Assembly: GCA_027405735.1 (NCBI GenBank)
Contig: JAPEHQ010000004.1
Span: 1,922,001 to 1,986,000, forward strand
DNA: 64,000 nt
Direction: 5' to 3'
Source: Mucor racemosus
Lineage: Eukaryota > Mucoromycota > Mucoromycetes > Mucorales > Mucoraceae
The notes under the pieces are model-generated. The model was not told the origin of the DNA and did no database searches. It worked only from the letters and a program-made list of their open reading frames with translations. A program made the position numbers and the translations under genes. Shown here in pieces: positions 12,495 to 23,789 of the stretch (positions are counted from its first letter, which is position 1; every line of letters begins with the position of its first letter).

Positions 12495-13372
12495 ATGCGT
12501 CTTTATGCTATTCCAATCGTCAAGAATCGTTGGGCATATTATTGCCACTCAACAATCCCTTCAACTTCTCGTCTCACTAAAGCCGTAGACTGGTCTAGTA
12601 AAAAATGGGAATTACTAGATAAAGCCGAGCCTGACAGTTGGAAGAAAAAACTATATATTCGTGGTAGCAACGTGATGAATCAGTTGGATTATCAAGAATG
12701 GTTCTTTAAGAGCGTTCCAGGAAAAGAAGATATCGAAAAACCTTTAAACCAGGTAGTTTGGAAAAATAAACCAAGCACGAAAAGAGGTTATATTAATAGA
12801 CATGTTATTAGGTAATGGTTTATCATCCTTCGATATTAGACGGATCTCAACTCGAATCAGAATTGAAATCGCTGTTAAAGGAGAAAATCCCATACCATAA
12901 AAAATACATGTGGTATTCTGCTTACTGGGTTCCATTGGCATGTACATTTGTCGTTGTTCCACTGATTCCCAATATACCGCTCGCCTACAATCTGTTTCGT
13001 CTTTACAGTCATTACAAAGCCTGGAAAGGAGCTGAGCATTTAGAGTCCTTGTCAAGTTATGGCAGTTTAGAATATGCAAAAGACATTCATTTAGATACTA
13101 TTTTTAACAAGAAATCATTATTGAGCGCAGAAGATGTTATTTTTCCCTCGGAAATACATGAAGCCTTTAAAGCATCCCCCAATAAGCCTGATTTAATAGC
13201 AATGGAGCAAGATATGGAAGGTGTATTGAATTCGGATAATATTAAACAATTGGTGGAAGAATTACAAGTTCCAGGCTTGGAAATGGAATTGAATAGAGCT
13301 CGTTTACAAATTCTAAAATCTATCGCAACCGAACGCTTTAAGCAAGAGGCTCAACATGAGAAGAAAGAGTAG
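12495..13372 (+). CDS. Mitochondrial K+/H+ exchange-related protein (Mit_KHE1/Mrx19-like)
   Basis: Two exons, 12495-12752 and 12812-13372, give 272 residues. The 59-nt intron (GTAGTT...TATTAG) is phase 0 and joins KPLNQ to VMVYHPSIL, restoring one frame. The start MRLYAIPIVKNRWAYYC, a Trp-rich first half, the YHPS motif, and a paired hydrophobic segment at about residues 120-150 (YWVPLACTFVVVPLIPNIPL) fit the fungal family of mitochondrial K+-H+ exchange-related proteins (yeast Mrx19/YDL183C type), which are inner-membrane proteins. The C-terminal third is charged and helical. The length is typical for the family. The function in K+/H+ exchange is inferred from family naming only. The short Ser/Arg-rich N-terminus is compatible with mitochondrial import. 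Confidence 0.75.
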
Positions 13373-13773
13373 ATGGAACAGATGAAGGATTTCATTTAAT
13401 CAACTCATAGAATGTATATATATTTAAAAATAAATTTGCCTGTTATTTTTGGTTTAAAATTATATGCAATTTTTGTTTGGGAAGGTTACGAAATTATTAA
13501 TTAAGTTAATTAATAATAATTAAACGAAAATTACAAGGAGAATTCAAGAGACTTTAATGAATGATTTCAGTTGTGAAATAATAGACAATCAGAATTTCTG
13601 ATAATCAAAAAATTCTTCAAAGATATCAATCTTGCTGTGATAGTTTGATCCCATTAAATTTGCATCATTTTACATTTTTGGAGTAGACAAAAGACAATAT
13701 TAACTGATGCTTCTAGTAAAGATAGGGTTTTTTTAAGATGTGTTATATAATTGCTTAGATGAGAAAGAGGTTT
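13373..13773. other. Convergent 3' flanks, no gene
   Basis: AT-rich spacer between the 3' ends of two convergent genes. It contains AATTAAGTTAATTAATAATT-type low complexity near 13497-13525. Nothing else is recognised. Confidence 0.5.
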
Positions 13774-14667
13774 TTAAATAATATTATCTTTATTAGAAAT
13801 AAGATACTCCTCTAAAGTCTGGGGTTTTCTGCCCAGCATAATTTCGATACATGGAGTAATATTAGAAGAGTGCTGCTGGGCGGCATAATCAATCAATTCC
13901 AATGCGACAGGATGTGAATAAATGTTATGTTTCATGATTGCATCGTACATTTGAACGTCAGTGAGTTGAATATAAGGGAGATCTTTACCAACAATTTTTG
14001 ATAGAATATTAGTAAATTCGGCAGGAGTACAGATATCACCTGTCATATTATAAACAGCATCGCCATGCTTATGAATATCATCTTGTAGGATAACTGCAGC
14101 TAGAGCACCAATATCATTGTTAGAAATCCAACCTTGCTTTAAATCTTTGGGCACATTATTAAAGACACCATCTTTAGAGAAAGCCTTGATTTGTCTCATA
14201 AGATTACCCATAAATCGAGTAGGACGAAGAGTAACCATGTAACCACGATCAGGAACATCAAAGACAGCCTTTTCGGACAAGTAGCTCATTTGACCAATAG
14301 CTGTAGCTCTCCAACCGCAATTGACAATAGATGAAGAAATGTCAACAATTTGCTTGACACCAGCAGCATAAGCAAAAGTGGCAATAGTTTTTTTGACTTG
14401 GACATACTTACGGAAGTCAGAGGCTACGAGATAGAGACGAGAATGACCTTTGACAGCTTCTTCAATTGGGCTCAAGTCATCAAAATCGCCTTGAACGACT
14501 TTCAAAAGATCGCTGTTAGCGGTTGGGAATAAGGTACTTACTTTTACAGGATCTCGAGCAAACAAGGTAACAGCAACTTGATTGTCAAGGAGATCTCTGA
14601 CAGTCTTGGAGCCAACAGAGCCGGTACCACCGATAATAAAAATGCGTTCAGTAGAAGTATTGGTCAT
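13774..14667 (-). CDS. NmrA-like / atypical SDR NAD(P)-binding protein
   Basis: Single-exon gene, 297 codons from the ATG at 14667 (MTNTSTERIFIIGG). The frame stays open to 14763, but those extra residues look like 5' UTR and a TATATATA box lies at about 14739-14748, so the internal ATG is preferred. The N-terminal GGTGSVGSKTV is the GxxGxxG dinucleotide-binding loop after a first beta strand. Next come VTLFARDPVKV (the strand that selects the nucleotide), a GDFDD turn, an SSS segment at the usual active-site strand, and TLRPTRFMGNL, which is typical of NmrA/HSCARG and NAD(P)H:quinone-type atypical SDRs. The classical YxxxK pair is not obvious, so it may be a redox sensor or a reductase. The substrate is unknown. 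Confidence 0.8.
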   Translation of the reverse strand: MTNTSTERIFIIGGTGSVGSKTVRDLLDNQVAVTLFARDPVKVSTLFPTANSDLLKVVQGDFDDLSPIEEAVKGHSRLYLVASDFRKYVQVKKTIATFAYAAGVKQIVDISSSIVNCGWRATAIGQMSYLSEKAVFDVPDRGYMVTLRPTRFMGNLMRQIKAFSKDGVFNNVPKDLKQGWISNNDIGALAAVILQDDIHKHGDAVYNMTGDICTPAEFTNILSKIVGKDLPYIQLTDVQMYDAIMKHNIYSHPVALELIDYAAQQHSSNITPCIEIMLGRKPQTLEEYLISNKDNII

Positions 14668-15104
14668 TGAAGAGTTGTTTGGATTGGTTGTTAAATTGAT
14701 TTGAATAATGAAATGAAATTGAGGCAAGTTATGGCTCTTTATATATATTTTCAGCTGCTTCATCTTTGTGTATAAATATATTGATCTGATCTCACAAAGG
14801 TTTACGGCGCGGATTTTCGCCAGCGCGGATCATCGCTGTATGGCGTACGATATACTACTCTTTTGGGAAGATGTCTACGTAATAATCAAAATACATATTT
14901 TGTCGTATGTTTTTAGAAAAGAGTGTCGCACAATTCAGGAAAATAGCGTCGCATATGTATAAATGTTTATTAAATAGGATGGCCTTCAAGGCGGTCATCA
15001 AAACGTTTTGGTTACTAGCATTTACAATTATTTCGGGAATAGCATTGCTTCATCTTTAAGAATTTCATCCATAAACATTAAAATAATGGATAAACTCAGG
15101 AGAT
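14668..15104. other. Promoter of the NmrA-like gene and intergenic spacer
   Basis: 14668-14760 is the short 5' leader of the NmrA-like gene, with its TATA-like box. Beyond it is a moderately GC-rich patch (14795-14850, including GGCGCGGATTTTCGCCAGCG) and a 64-codon plus-strand frame (14768-14962) with no recognised content. No further gene is supported. Confidence 0.4.
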
Positions 15105-15985
15105 ATGTCTTCGTGACCAGGAGGAAGTAATTAACAATCCACATCCAAAATGCCTACCACGAAAGCAGGCGTAATCGCTCCAAATAACATAGACATAGAA
15201 GCTAATACGATTACAACTTTTGAAACTCTTCCAGATATCATGACCAAACGTCGGGGTTTAAATTAAGAAGAAGAAGATGATGATACAGAAATACATTGCT
15301 TGATTGAATCTACATATTCATTTCAAATCAGATTCATTTTAGTGTGAATTTGACACTGACTTGTTCTAAAATCTCATTCTCTACTTTGTCTAAATTTTAT
15401 TTCTGTTTCGTTCAAAAAAATAATAAAAACGCCTGAATTTCAAGTGTAAAACCTGTGTTTTGCAGTGTCTAAGGTTTATCTTAAAAAGTGCTTACATAGT
15501 ATGATGTTTAAAGTGTAAATAGTAAAATGTGCATATATTTTAGAGATAAAATGAACCAACTATACATTCTGACAAGTTCATTAGCAATATGAAAAGTTGA
15601 GTTGCATAATAAAACTGCTGCAAATGTAAAATAAAAGTATTTGAAAGTTTATTGTGTTTTCTGGAGTATTGCTATAAGCAAGATAATCTGATCAAATTGT
15701 TTCATTTAGTTGCCGCAGTCAGCATTACTTTGCTAATCCGTTTGAAAAATGGCAACGCTCGTAAATTCATCAGCAAAACAACGCTGGAATTACTTTTTAA
15801 ATGGCCTTGAACAAGCATCCCAATGGCCTTAAACCTTTATACCTGCAAAATTTTTATTCATACCCTGGCATCTTTTTTTTTCTCTTGGACATCTCTTGCG
15901 GATGACATTAGGCCTACTTTCGTGGTATGCATTTTGGATGTGGATTACTAATTATTTCCTCGTGATCATCGGGGCAATCACTATT
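15105..15985. repeat. Inverted repeat pair flanking the EI24 5' duplicate
   Basis: Segment 15108-15178 is the imperfect reverse complement of about 15905-15970. The cores are GTCCACATCC-type blocks: AATCCACATCCAAAATGC with CCACGAAAG on the left, CTTTCGTGGTATGCATTTTG with GATGTGGATT on the right. The arms are about 70 nt, with roughly 700 nt between them containing the duplicated EI24 promoter and exon. Both arms can be read as short hydrophobic peptides, so they may derive from a decayed membrane-protein gene. Whether the arms are transposon ends is open. Confidence 0.5.
15440..15850 (+). pseudogene. Duplicated promoter plus first exon of the EI24-family gene, frameshifted
   Basis: This segment matches the reverse complement of about 44240-44720, the promoter, leader and first exon of the EI24-like gene. 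The ATG at 15749 starts MATLVNSSAKQRWNYFLNGL and stays parallel to the intact gene (MATLANSSAKQHWNYFLNGL) until TGG CCT. There one extra T makes an in-frame TAA (15830-15832), whereas the functional copy reads TGG CCT AAA. The copy also lacks about 55 bp of 5' leader and a 22-bp block present in the parent. No later EI24 exons follow. It is a truncated DNA-level duplicate (upstream sequence is included), not a retrocopy. Confidence 0.75.
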
Positions 15986-16398
15986 TTTATGGATGTGGGC
16001 AAAATGTTAGCAGTTTAATAAGATATCGTTCATTGTAAAAATATAATAAAGGCTTTATGTTTGCCATATTTATGTTATAATCATTTTTGAACGATTCATT
16101 AAGCATTAAATATCTGATACCAGAATAATACAGTAGTATAGTCATTTAGTTGTAAAATGTATTTTATTTTTCCTAGTTTGTTTGCTCTACATTGAATTGA
16201 AATGGAAATTATTGTTGTCGACTATTTAAAACGATAGATACTTAAAAACCGACAATATTTATCAGGCTAAAGATGTATGTAAAGATGAAATTGAATGAGG
16301 AAGGTAACACTAGATAAGTACAACATGGAATTAATCGGATATAATAAAATATTTATATTATACAAGATGCAGATATAAATATAGTTGTAGATATAAAA
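15986..16398. other. Intergenic spacer, no gene
   Basis: AT-rich. The right part (16300-16398) is the 3' flank of the following minus-strand gene. Nothing else is recognised. Confidence 0.5.
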
Positions 16399-19184
16399 TT
16401 ATCCAGGGCGAGATGTTGATACCACACGAGCATGGTCCAACAATAAATTTGTCTTTGCTCCATAGTATATAGTTTCTAAATCTACCTCAAACTCGGGTAT
16501 ACGCTGATGTTCATTCTCCTCATCTTCTTCTTCTGCCAATTTGTTATTTCTTACAAAATCTACATGTGCTACGATCCTATCAAACATAGTTTCTAAACGA
16601 GCTCGTAGTCCACCGTATCGATTTTCGAGTACTTCCCAACCAAAAGGTTTATAGGTTTTCATCCACATGGCACGGTGATATTTCCATAATCCATCTACTT
16701 CTTCTCTCAAAGATTTCAAGCGAACATGTGCTATCGTTAAAAGTTGATCGTAATCCTTCTTTTTATATGCTTGGACACAATGCTTGCGTAAATGGCATTT
16801 TAGCGACAAAACTTTAGCGATTCTTCGAGGTAGCTCCAAACGTTCATTAAATGGACAGGATGTAGTTTTCTGTAAAATGGCTTTTGACAAATGGTCCTCA
16901 ATTGCAGCGTAATGCGTTTCTAGATCCTCGTCGTTGTATTGTGGTGATAAAAAGCTCAATATAGGTTCTAGATACATGTTAGCGTTGTAAGTAATACATC
17001 ACTTGCATTTTATAAACTGTATATACCTTCCCATAAGAGCCATTTACTCATATTATTAGCAAAATTTGATCTTGGCGTAATGGGAACACCTTCAGGGGTA
17101 TCATCAATCTGTTATATTTGTTATAAACAAAACAATAGCTTCGTATTATAATAGAAATTTACCTTTGATGCTAGAACCCAATCGTCAAAATTTGCACCAC
17201 AAATTCCCTCTACATATTAAACATAAGTAAAAGTTTCAGAAAATATGGTTTGTGTCTATACTTACCAAAATTTCGCTTCAATGTTTGAATATCAACCTCT
17301 TCCTGATCAGTATATCCATGTTGAGCATAATGAAACAAAGCTGGTAATGATGATAATCTACATCCATAATTAATACATTATCTTCCAATTCTTAATTATG
17401 TTCTACGTACACATCGCATTCATTTCCTTCGTCGCCCCAAGTTGTGATGAATGTATTTCGAACGCCATCTTCTCTATTTTTAGCCGCTACAATACTTGCT
17501 CTAATAGCTTGAAATGAAAACGGCAAAGCTGTCCAAAATCTACTCCAAGTCCATGCAGATGCTATATATAAATTCCAATTAAATATAATATTCCATCATG
17601 ATTGTTATGATACAACTTTACTTGCTACCCAAGGATCTTGACATCCCATTTGTCGATGTTGCTGTATTTTTTGAGAATATATGTCAGATGTTGTATGATA
17701 ATAATCCCAAAAGATCAATTTCATATTTTGTGGCATATTTTCAACCAATTCAGGTGTAGCAGGATTATTAGATTCATCATAATACCCTTGCAAAGAATTG
17801 TTTTTAGCAGCTTTGGTCATAAAAGGATTAGTTAGAATTAGCGTATTTTCGAATTTCTTGCATAATTTTAATGAATTGTACACATACCCAAGCAAAACAG
17901 CACTATTTTTTTTTTTTTTTACAAAATTTAGTTCAAATCCTAATCCTGATCATAAAATACAGCAAACTTACTATCAGACCATATCATTGGTTGTAAATCA
18001 CTTCGAACGCAAATTTCATTGACTCGTTGTAAATGCTCAAGGAAAAGTTGTATAGAATCTTTATATCCAAATAATTGCCTATAACGCCCTTCACCTACAC
18101 CATGAGCCTCATCCATTCCAATATGAATACGTTTAGACCTAAATGGTCTAGTAGCTGTTTGAACCATTTTCTCAATGAAATCATAAGTTGGTTCTGATTC
18201 TGAAAGTAATACTTCGGTATTATCCCTCAAATATGAATATTGTTGCCATTGTAAGACTTGACCCATATGGCCCAATGTTTGAATGCAAGGCATGACTTCA
18301 ATTCCGCTAGTAATTTACACGTAAATAAAATGTTTGGTGGAAAAGTAATTTTACTTACAGATCAAAAGCATAATCATCAATGAGAAATAATTCTCGTGAT
18401 GTGTATTTTCCTCGAAGGTATCCAAACATCGGTTCTCCTTCCATTTCATAAGTATCCTCTGTATATAATTGCAACATGTTGAGGCCCATTAATGCCATGT
18501 TGTTTAGTAAGAAATAGACTGTTTTTGGGCGTAAAACACCTCCACGGCTACAATCTACCATTACCCTATTTAATGATTAGATACAGAATTTCATATTTAT
18601 ATTATATAGATCATTGATTACCCTTGAGTGTCAAATTGTGCCTTTTCATTGAAATTGACAAGGTCGCCATGGATACCAGTCAAGATCATAAAATCTCTAG
18701 CACTTCCCAACAATTTTCCCAAGGCTCGAAACGCTAAACTTAGTATCAATTAGTCTATTAGATCCGCACTAAAAAAAATCATGCTGCACTGCATTACCAT
18801 CTATCTTTCTATGGAATCTAACTTGAACCTCAAATTTATCTCCAGAAGCCACATCGTTATAACTATTATAATTGCTTACTGAAGTATATTCGCCTTCACG
18901 TAATGCTGTATCATATATAAAGCTATCATAATATCGTTTATTCATCTTTCAAAGTATTTCTCAGTTTAATCAACTTACTTGACGTGCCATTTAAATTCAT
19001 TTGAATCATCGTCCATGGCATTCTCACTAACAAGATTGCCATGAGGTGCATAAGCGATAAGTTTCAATAAACCATCTTGAAGTTCGACAGGTTGTTGTGA
19101 AGTCTTAATTACAATAAGTACTGCACTTTGCTCAGTATAGCTTTGTATCATTATATCATCTGTGAGAAAATATTCTTCTGCCAT
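16399..19184 (-). CDS. Glycoside hydrolase family 20 beta-N-acetylhexosaminidase (GcnA/HEXDC-like)
   Basis: Eleven exons (minus strand): 19184-18979, 18922-18798, 18733-18622, 18565-18359, 18306-17972, 17810-17622, 17561-17411, 17357-17266, 17209-17163, 17108-17027, 16967-16399. The sum is 2115 nt (704 residues) in one frame. GH20 enzymes remove terminal beta-GlcNAc/GalNAc residues. Here the (beta/alpha)8 signals are CSRGGVLRPK, LYTEDTYE, GIEVMPCIQTLGHMG, the catalytic Asp-Glu pair in RIHIGMDEAHGVG (about residues 279-285), MIWSD, LIFWDYYHT and AWTWSRFW. A helical C-terminal domain follows (about residues 515-704), as in GcnA-type enzymes. The frame is open upstream to 19244 and would add a hydrophobic leader, but that stretch looks like a pyrimidine-rich 5' UTR. 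The enzyme is therefore probably cytosolic, acting in chito-oligosaccharide or N-glycan turnover. Exon 6 follows a 161-nt intron that itself contains an open frame; alternative splicing there cannot be excluded. Confidence 0.87.
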
Positions 19185-20464
19185 TTTGTTACAGAAAAAA
19201 AACGAGAAAATAAGAAAGAAACAAACAAAAAAAATCTCTTTCATGTTACATAATTTGCATTTTATAGTAGCTGGACGAAAATCGCTGTTTGTGAACCTTA
19301 TTTTTCAATCGAGTTCTCGGGATTGCTACCGTTGATGCTCATTACCAAGATAATTTATAATAGATCAGGAGAGTATATGTATACTTCAGGTAAGTAATAA
19401 ATATGGTATGGCTGCTCATAACACAAAAAGTAAAAAAATCAGGATTTGCAATTTTGCGTAAATTTCAACTGAACAGAAATTTTGCGCAAATTCTGTAGTA
19501 TTTCCTGCTATTCGATGTATATGCCTTCGAAAAATACGGAACTAGACTTTAATCGACGTTTCTTTTTAGTTAGTATAATAAATTTATTAATATATTGTTT
19601 ATTTGAAACTATATGAAGAAATTATTTGAGAATATTATACAATTCGACAAAATTTGTCTGCTTTTCAGTTAATAAAAATGAAGACCAAAAGCATCATGAT
19701 TCTACATAAGCTTGATCATATTACCAAGCAGCTATAATGCACTTCTGTTTCATATATATGCTAGTTTTTGTTATTCAGAACTAAACAATGAATTGCATTG
19801 CAAGATTGCAATCAGGTCTATATATCCGATCTGACAATGCAATATGTCAAACTCGTGTCGAAAAAGGATATATATCATCTGCTTATTTCACAGGAATAAG
19901 AGGTATTACAAACAAAGGTAGGGGCTCATCTAAAGTATTAACATTAAACGATTAGAAAAGTGGAGGGCATAGATGTTGTAGACATATGTGCAAGTATCAA
20001 AAATAGGCAATTTGGGCCCCGATAATAAAAAAAAAATTATGCAAAATGTTAGGTAAGATTTAAAGGATTAATATGTTCACTTAAAATTAATTTAGTAAAG
20101 AGAAGTTTGTGTTATAATACACTCTAACATCTAGTTTACTTCAGTGATTTTTTTTTACCTCTGAGTAGATATGAAAATTCTTCATGCATTATGTAAATTG
20201 GACGGATTTTTAATATTACGTTAATAATTTATGCGGGAAAAATTTAAATGTGTGCAATTACCAAAATGCAATAAAAAATCATGTAAAAGAAGCTTTAGGT
20301 TTAGGTTATAGTATTTTTGTTTATGACAAAACAAAAGAAAAAGTATAATACATTTATTTTAGTTTTTCTATATAGTTTTTTTTGGGGGTGAATTACTATT
20401 ATATTATCATATCTATATTTAAATTTCTACACATGATTTCAGAATAAGTCTAAGTTTTGATTAT
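19185..20464. other. Intergenic region between the GH20 and Hsp70 genes
   Basis: 19185-19250 is the pyrimidine-rich 5' leader of the GH20 gene. The rest is AT-rich with no open frame of note. A short inverted element (AATTTTGCGTAAATTTC facing GAAATTTTGCGCAAATTC) sits at about 19450-19490. The last 100 nt are the Hsp70 3' UTR. No further features are recognised. Confidence 0.45.
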
Positions 20465-22693
20465 TTAATCGACTTCCTCGATGCTGGGACCATCGGTCTC
20501 AGCAGTGGAACCAGCAGGGAAACCACCGGGAGCGGCACCGGGCATACCACCAGCGGGCATACCACCGGGAGCAGCACCTTCAGCACCACCGTTAGCTTGA
20601 TAGAACTTCATCATGATGGGGTTAGCAACTTCTTCGAGTTCCTTTTGCTTGGACTCATATTCTTCCTTGGAAGCTTCATGAGATTCATCTAACCACTTGA
20701 TAGCCTCATCAACGGCGTTCTTAAGAGTGGCCTTATCATCCTCAGCGAGAGCGGAGGCAACCTTCTCTTCTTGAAGAGTGTTACGGAGGTTGTAAGCATA
20801 AGATTCGAGACCGTTCTTGGCTTGGATACGGGCAGCAGCCTCCTCATCCTCAGCCTTGTACTTCTCAGCATCGTTAACCATACGCTCAATATCTTCCTTG
20901 GAAAGACGACCCTTATCGTTGGTGATGGTAATCTTGTTGGACTTACCAGTAGTCTTATCAAGAGCAGAGACGTTCAAGATACCGTTAGCATCAACATCGA
21001 AAGTAACTTCGACTTGAGGAACACCACGAGGAGCAGGGGGGATACCAGAAAGTTCGAACTTACCGAGAATGTTGTTATCCTTGGTACGAGCACGCTCACC
21101 TTCAAAGACTTGAATGAGGACACCAGGTTGGTTATCAGCATAAGTAGAGAAGACTTCGGACTTCTTGGTAGGGACAGTAGTGTTACGCTTGATCAAAGCG
21201 GTCATGACACCACCAGCGGTCTCAATACCGAGAGAAAGAGGGGCAACATCCAAAAGAAGAAGATCTTGAGTCTTCTCGGAGGTATCACCGGAAAGAATGG
21301 CAGCTTGGACAGCGGCACCATAGGCAACAGCCTCATCAGGGTTGATGGACTTGTTGGGTTCCTTACCGTTGAAGAAGTCAGAAACCATCTTTTGGACCTT
21401 GGGGATACGAGTAGAACCACCAACGAGAACGATATCGTGAACGGAACCCTTATCGATCTTGGAATCACGGAGAACCTTCTCAACGGGGTCCATGGTGTTA
21501 CGGAAAAGATCTTGGTTCAATTCCTCGAAACGAGCACGAGTCAAAGAGGTATAGAAATCAACACCTTCGAAAAGAGAATCAATTTCGATGGTAGTTTGAG
21601 CAGCAGAAGACAAAGTACGCTTTGCACGTTCACATGCAGTACGGAGACGACGAATAGCACGGGCGTTACCAGTGATATCCTTCTTGAACTTACGCTTGAA
21701 TTCTTGCATGAAGTGAGTAACGAGACGGTTATCGAAATCTTCACCACCCAAATGAGTATCACCAGCAGTAGCCTTAACTTCAAAGATACCATCTTCAATG
21801 GTCAAGAGGGAAACATCGAAGGTTCCACCACCCAAATCGAAAATCAAGACGTTACGCTCACCTTCGACCTTCTTGTCCAAACCATAAGCAATGGCGGCAG
21901 CAGTAGGTTCGTTAATGATACGTTGAACGTTCATACCGGAAATCAAACCAGCATCCTTGGTAGCTTGACGTTGACCTTTTTAAATGAAAAAAGGGAATTG
22001 AATTAGTACATTTGAAACTTTAATGCCAATGTAGGAAACTTTTTGCGAAATGTCATGCAGTTCGTTATGTTTCACTCGAGAAATATATGAATTTGAAACT
22101 TACTATCGTTGAAGTAGGCAGGGACGGTAATGACAGCGTTCTTAACAGTGGTACCGAGGTAGGCCTCAGCAGTTTCCTTCATCTTGACGAGGATCATGGC
22201 AGAGATTTCTTCGGGAGTGAAGGTCTTAGTCTCACCCTTGTATTCAACTTGAATGATAGGCTTTAATTCCTTATCGACAATCTTGAAAGGCCAGTGCTTC
22301 ATGTCAGATTGAACTTCGGCATCGGCGAAACGACGACCGATCAAACGCTTAGCATCAAAGACAGTGTTGTAAGGGTTCATGGCAACTTGATTCTTGGCAG
22401 CATCACCAATAAGACGCTCAGAGTCGGTGAAACCAACATAAGAGGGAGTGGTACGGTTACCTTGATCGTTAGCAATGATCTCAACACGATCGTTTTGCCA
22501 GACACCGACACAAGAATAGCTATATAAATTCGAAATGTTAGATTCTCGGGAACAAATGCAACAAACGCGACAATTTACTTACGTAGTACCCAAATCAATA
22601 CCAACTTGAAATTTTTAAAAGGTGAAAATTAGCTCAATTGAACTGGATTCTTTCTAAATCTCGATTGAACTTACCAGACTTTCCTTCAGACAT
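20465..22693 (-). CDS. Cytosolic Hsp70 chaperone (Ssa/HSPA8 type)
   Basis: Four exons (minus): 22693-22675 (19 nt), 22604-22583 (22-nt micro-exon), 22519-22104 and 21975-20465, giving 655 residues, the usual length. The product starts [20 protein letters not shown] with the Hsp70 phosphate loop split by two introns. It then has [47 protein letters not shown] and [13 protein letters not shown]. The substrate-binding beta domain follows ([21 protein letters not shown]), and a GGMP-type linker precedes the C-terminal EEVD that recruits TPR co-chaperones. This identifies a nuclear/cytosolic, not mitochondrial or ER, member. Codon use is clearly more biased and GC-richer than in neighbouring genes, as expected for high expression. 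The long antisense frame across it is a by-product of that bias. Confidence 0.97.
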
Positions 22694-23289
22694 TTTTAAT
22701 ATATAAAAGATAGATTAAGGAAGAAGAAGAAGAGAAAAACTTTTGATCAAAGCCTAAAGTATAAAGGTAAAGTAAAAATTTGGAAATTTTTTGTGACAAG
22801 TTTGGAAATCAAAAGAAAGTGGTAGAATTCCTATAGACTTTTTGGCTTTCTGACTGGGTGAAACGGAGACACAGTTCCTGATTTTCAATTTATTTCCAAG
22901 TCAAAATAGATAACAATGAAAGGGTTTCGTGTTACTTCAAAATAGATGCGTTATTGTCTATTGTGCATACTTGTTTGTTTGCTAGTAAAAAATCAAGCAA
23001 TGCCATGAATAAACTTTTTTTTGTTGACGTTATTTTTCATGTGAAAACCTTAAATTATTATATTGAATTAGCTTAAAACTGATTAATGTATACAGCTGTC
23101 ATTTTTAAATTGTTTTGGATCTCAGGAACGGTTGTCATGGTGATGTATAAATTCAGGAACCGAAAAAAAAAATTTCCATTTAATGATGACATTATGCAGA
23201 ATATGCAATATTTCTTAATTTGTTGACTCTGCTGAAAAGTCTATGATAAAAATATGTTTTCTTGAATTTTATCCATTCTGGTATACATT
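22694..23289. promoter_or_regulatory. Hsp70 promoter region
   Basis: 5' flank of the minus-strand Hsp70 gene. The leader next to the ATG is purine-rich on the plus strand. Heat-shock-element-like units (GAATTCC near 22828; TTC repeats spaced 9-10 nt near 22874-22900) are present but do not form a perfect alternating GAA/TTC array, so heat-shock control is plausible from the gene's identity rather than shown. Confidence 0.35.
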
Positions 23290-23605
23290 TTAATCATAAT
23301 TGATCTATCAGAATTAGAATTACTGAATTACCAATTTAGAACATCTGTCAAACCACGATGTTCTACATGCAAATCAAACAAGGTTACATTCCATGGGTCT
23401 ATCATTATGCTATTATTGAATCATAGAAGCATGATTCCAATATATCCACATAATATCCATATGTTCATTCTAATAATATTATTAATCACATTTAATACAC
23501 TCATCCAATTAGTATATAAACCCTCTTTACAAGCTCATAATAATACGGTACTTTTTTATTTAATTAATTTTTACGTTTTACCTTTCGATAAATCAATAAC
23601 CAATT
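23290..23605 (+). repeat. Dispersed repeat R5 (LTR-related), copy 1
   Basis: This segment is the reverse complement of the copy at 59884-60185. Both encode a 60-66 codon frame beginning MLLLNHRSMIPIYPHNI. A shorter related stretch lies at 26355-26515 inside the 678-bp insertion. Marker blocks are 'GATCTATCAGAATTAG' and 'AACATC(T/C)GTCAAACC'. Because the third copy lies inside an LTR-like insertion, R5 is probably LTR-derived. The small frame has no recognised domain. Confidence 0.6.
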
Positions 23606-23789
23606 AAATGAATTATTATCATATGCGTAATCTTGAATCAAATTATCCCCGGCGAAAGAGCAAGAGCCATTAAAATTTGAAGGCTCAAGACATACCTTTT
23701 ATATGCGTAGATAAAGAAATAAAAAAAAATCCAAAAGGTGTGTGAGCTTGGTTAGTACAAATCAATTTTAAACGTTTTTCCTTCAAAGA

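Noticed and set aside
14768..14962. 64-codon plus-strand ORF next to the NmrA-like gene
   Set aside because: No domain, no splice signals and an overlap with the neighbouring gene's promoter.
15905..16020. Small membrane-protein gene (MTLGLLSWYAFWMWITNYFL...)
   Set aside because: The DNA belongs to an inverted repeat whose other arm has a stop in the same frame, and there is no upstream coding continuity.
19185..19244. N-terminal signal peptide for the GH20 enzyme from an upstream ATG (MKEIFFVCFFLIFSFFFCNK)
   Set aside because: The codons are a nearly pure pyrimidine tract typical of local 5' leaders, and GcnA/HEXDC-like enzymes are generally not secreted. It was kept as an alternative, not as the main model.
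20771..22006. 411-codon plus-strand open frame antisense to Hsp70
   Set aside because: It lies wholly antisense to the highly codon-biased Hsp70 exon 4, and its composition (Ser/Thr/Leu/Asn-rich) is what that bias produces on the other strand. It has no splice, promoter or domain support.
22820..22900. Heat-shock elements in the Hsp70 promoter
   Set aside because: GAATTC and spaced TTC words are present, but no array of three alternating nGAAn/nTTCn units could be aligned, so no specific site is called.
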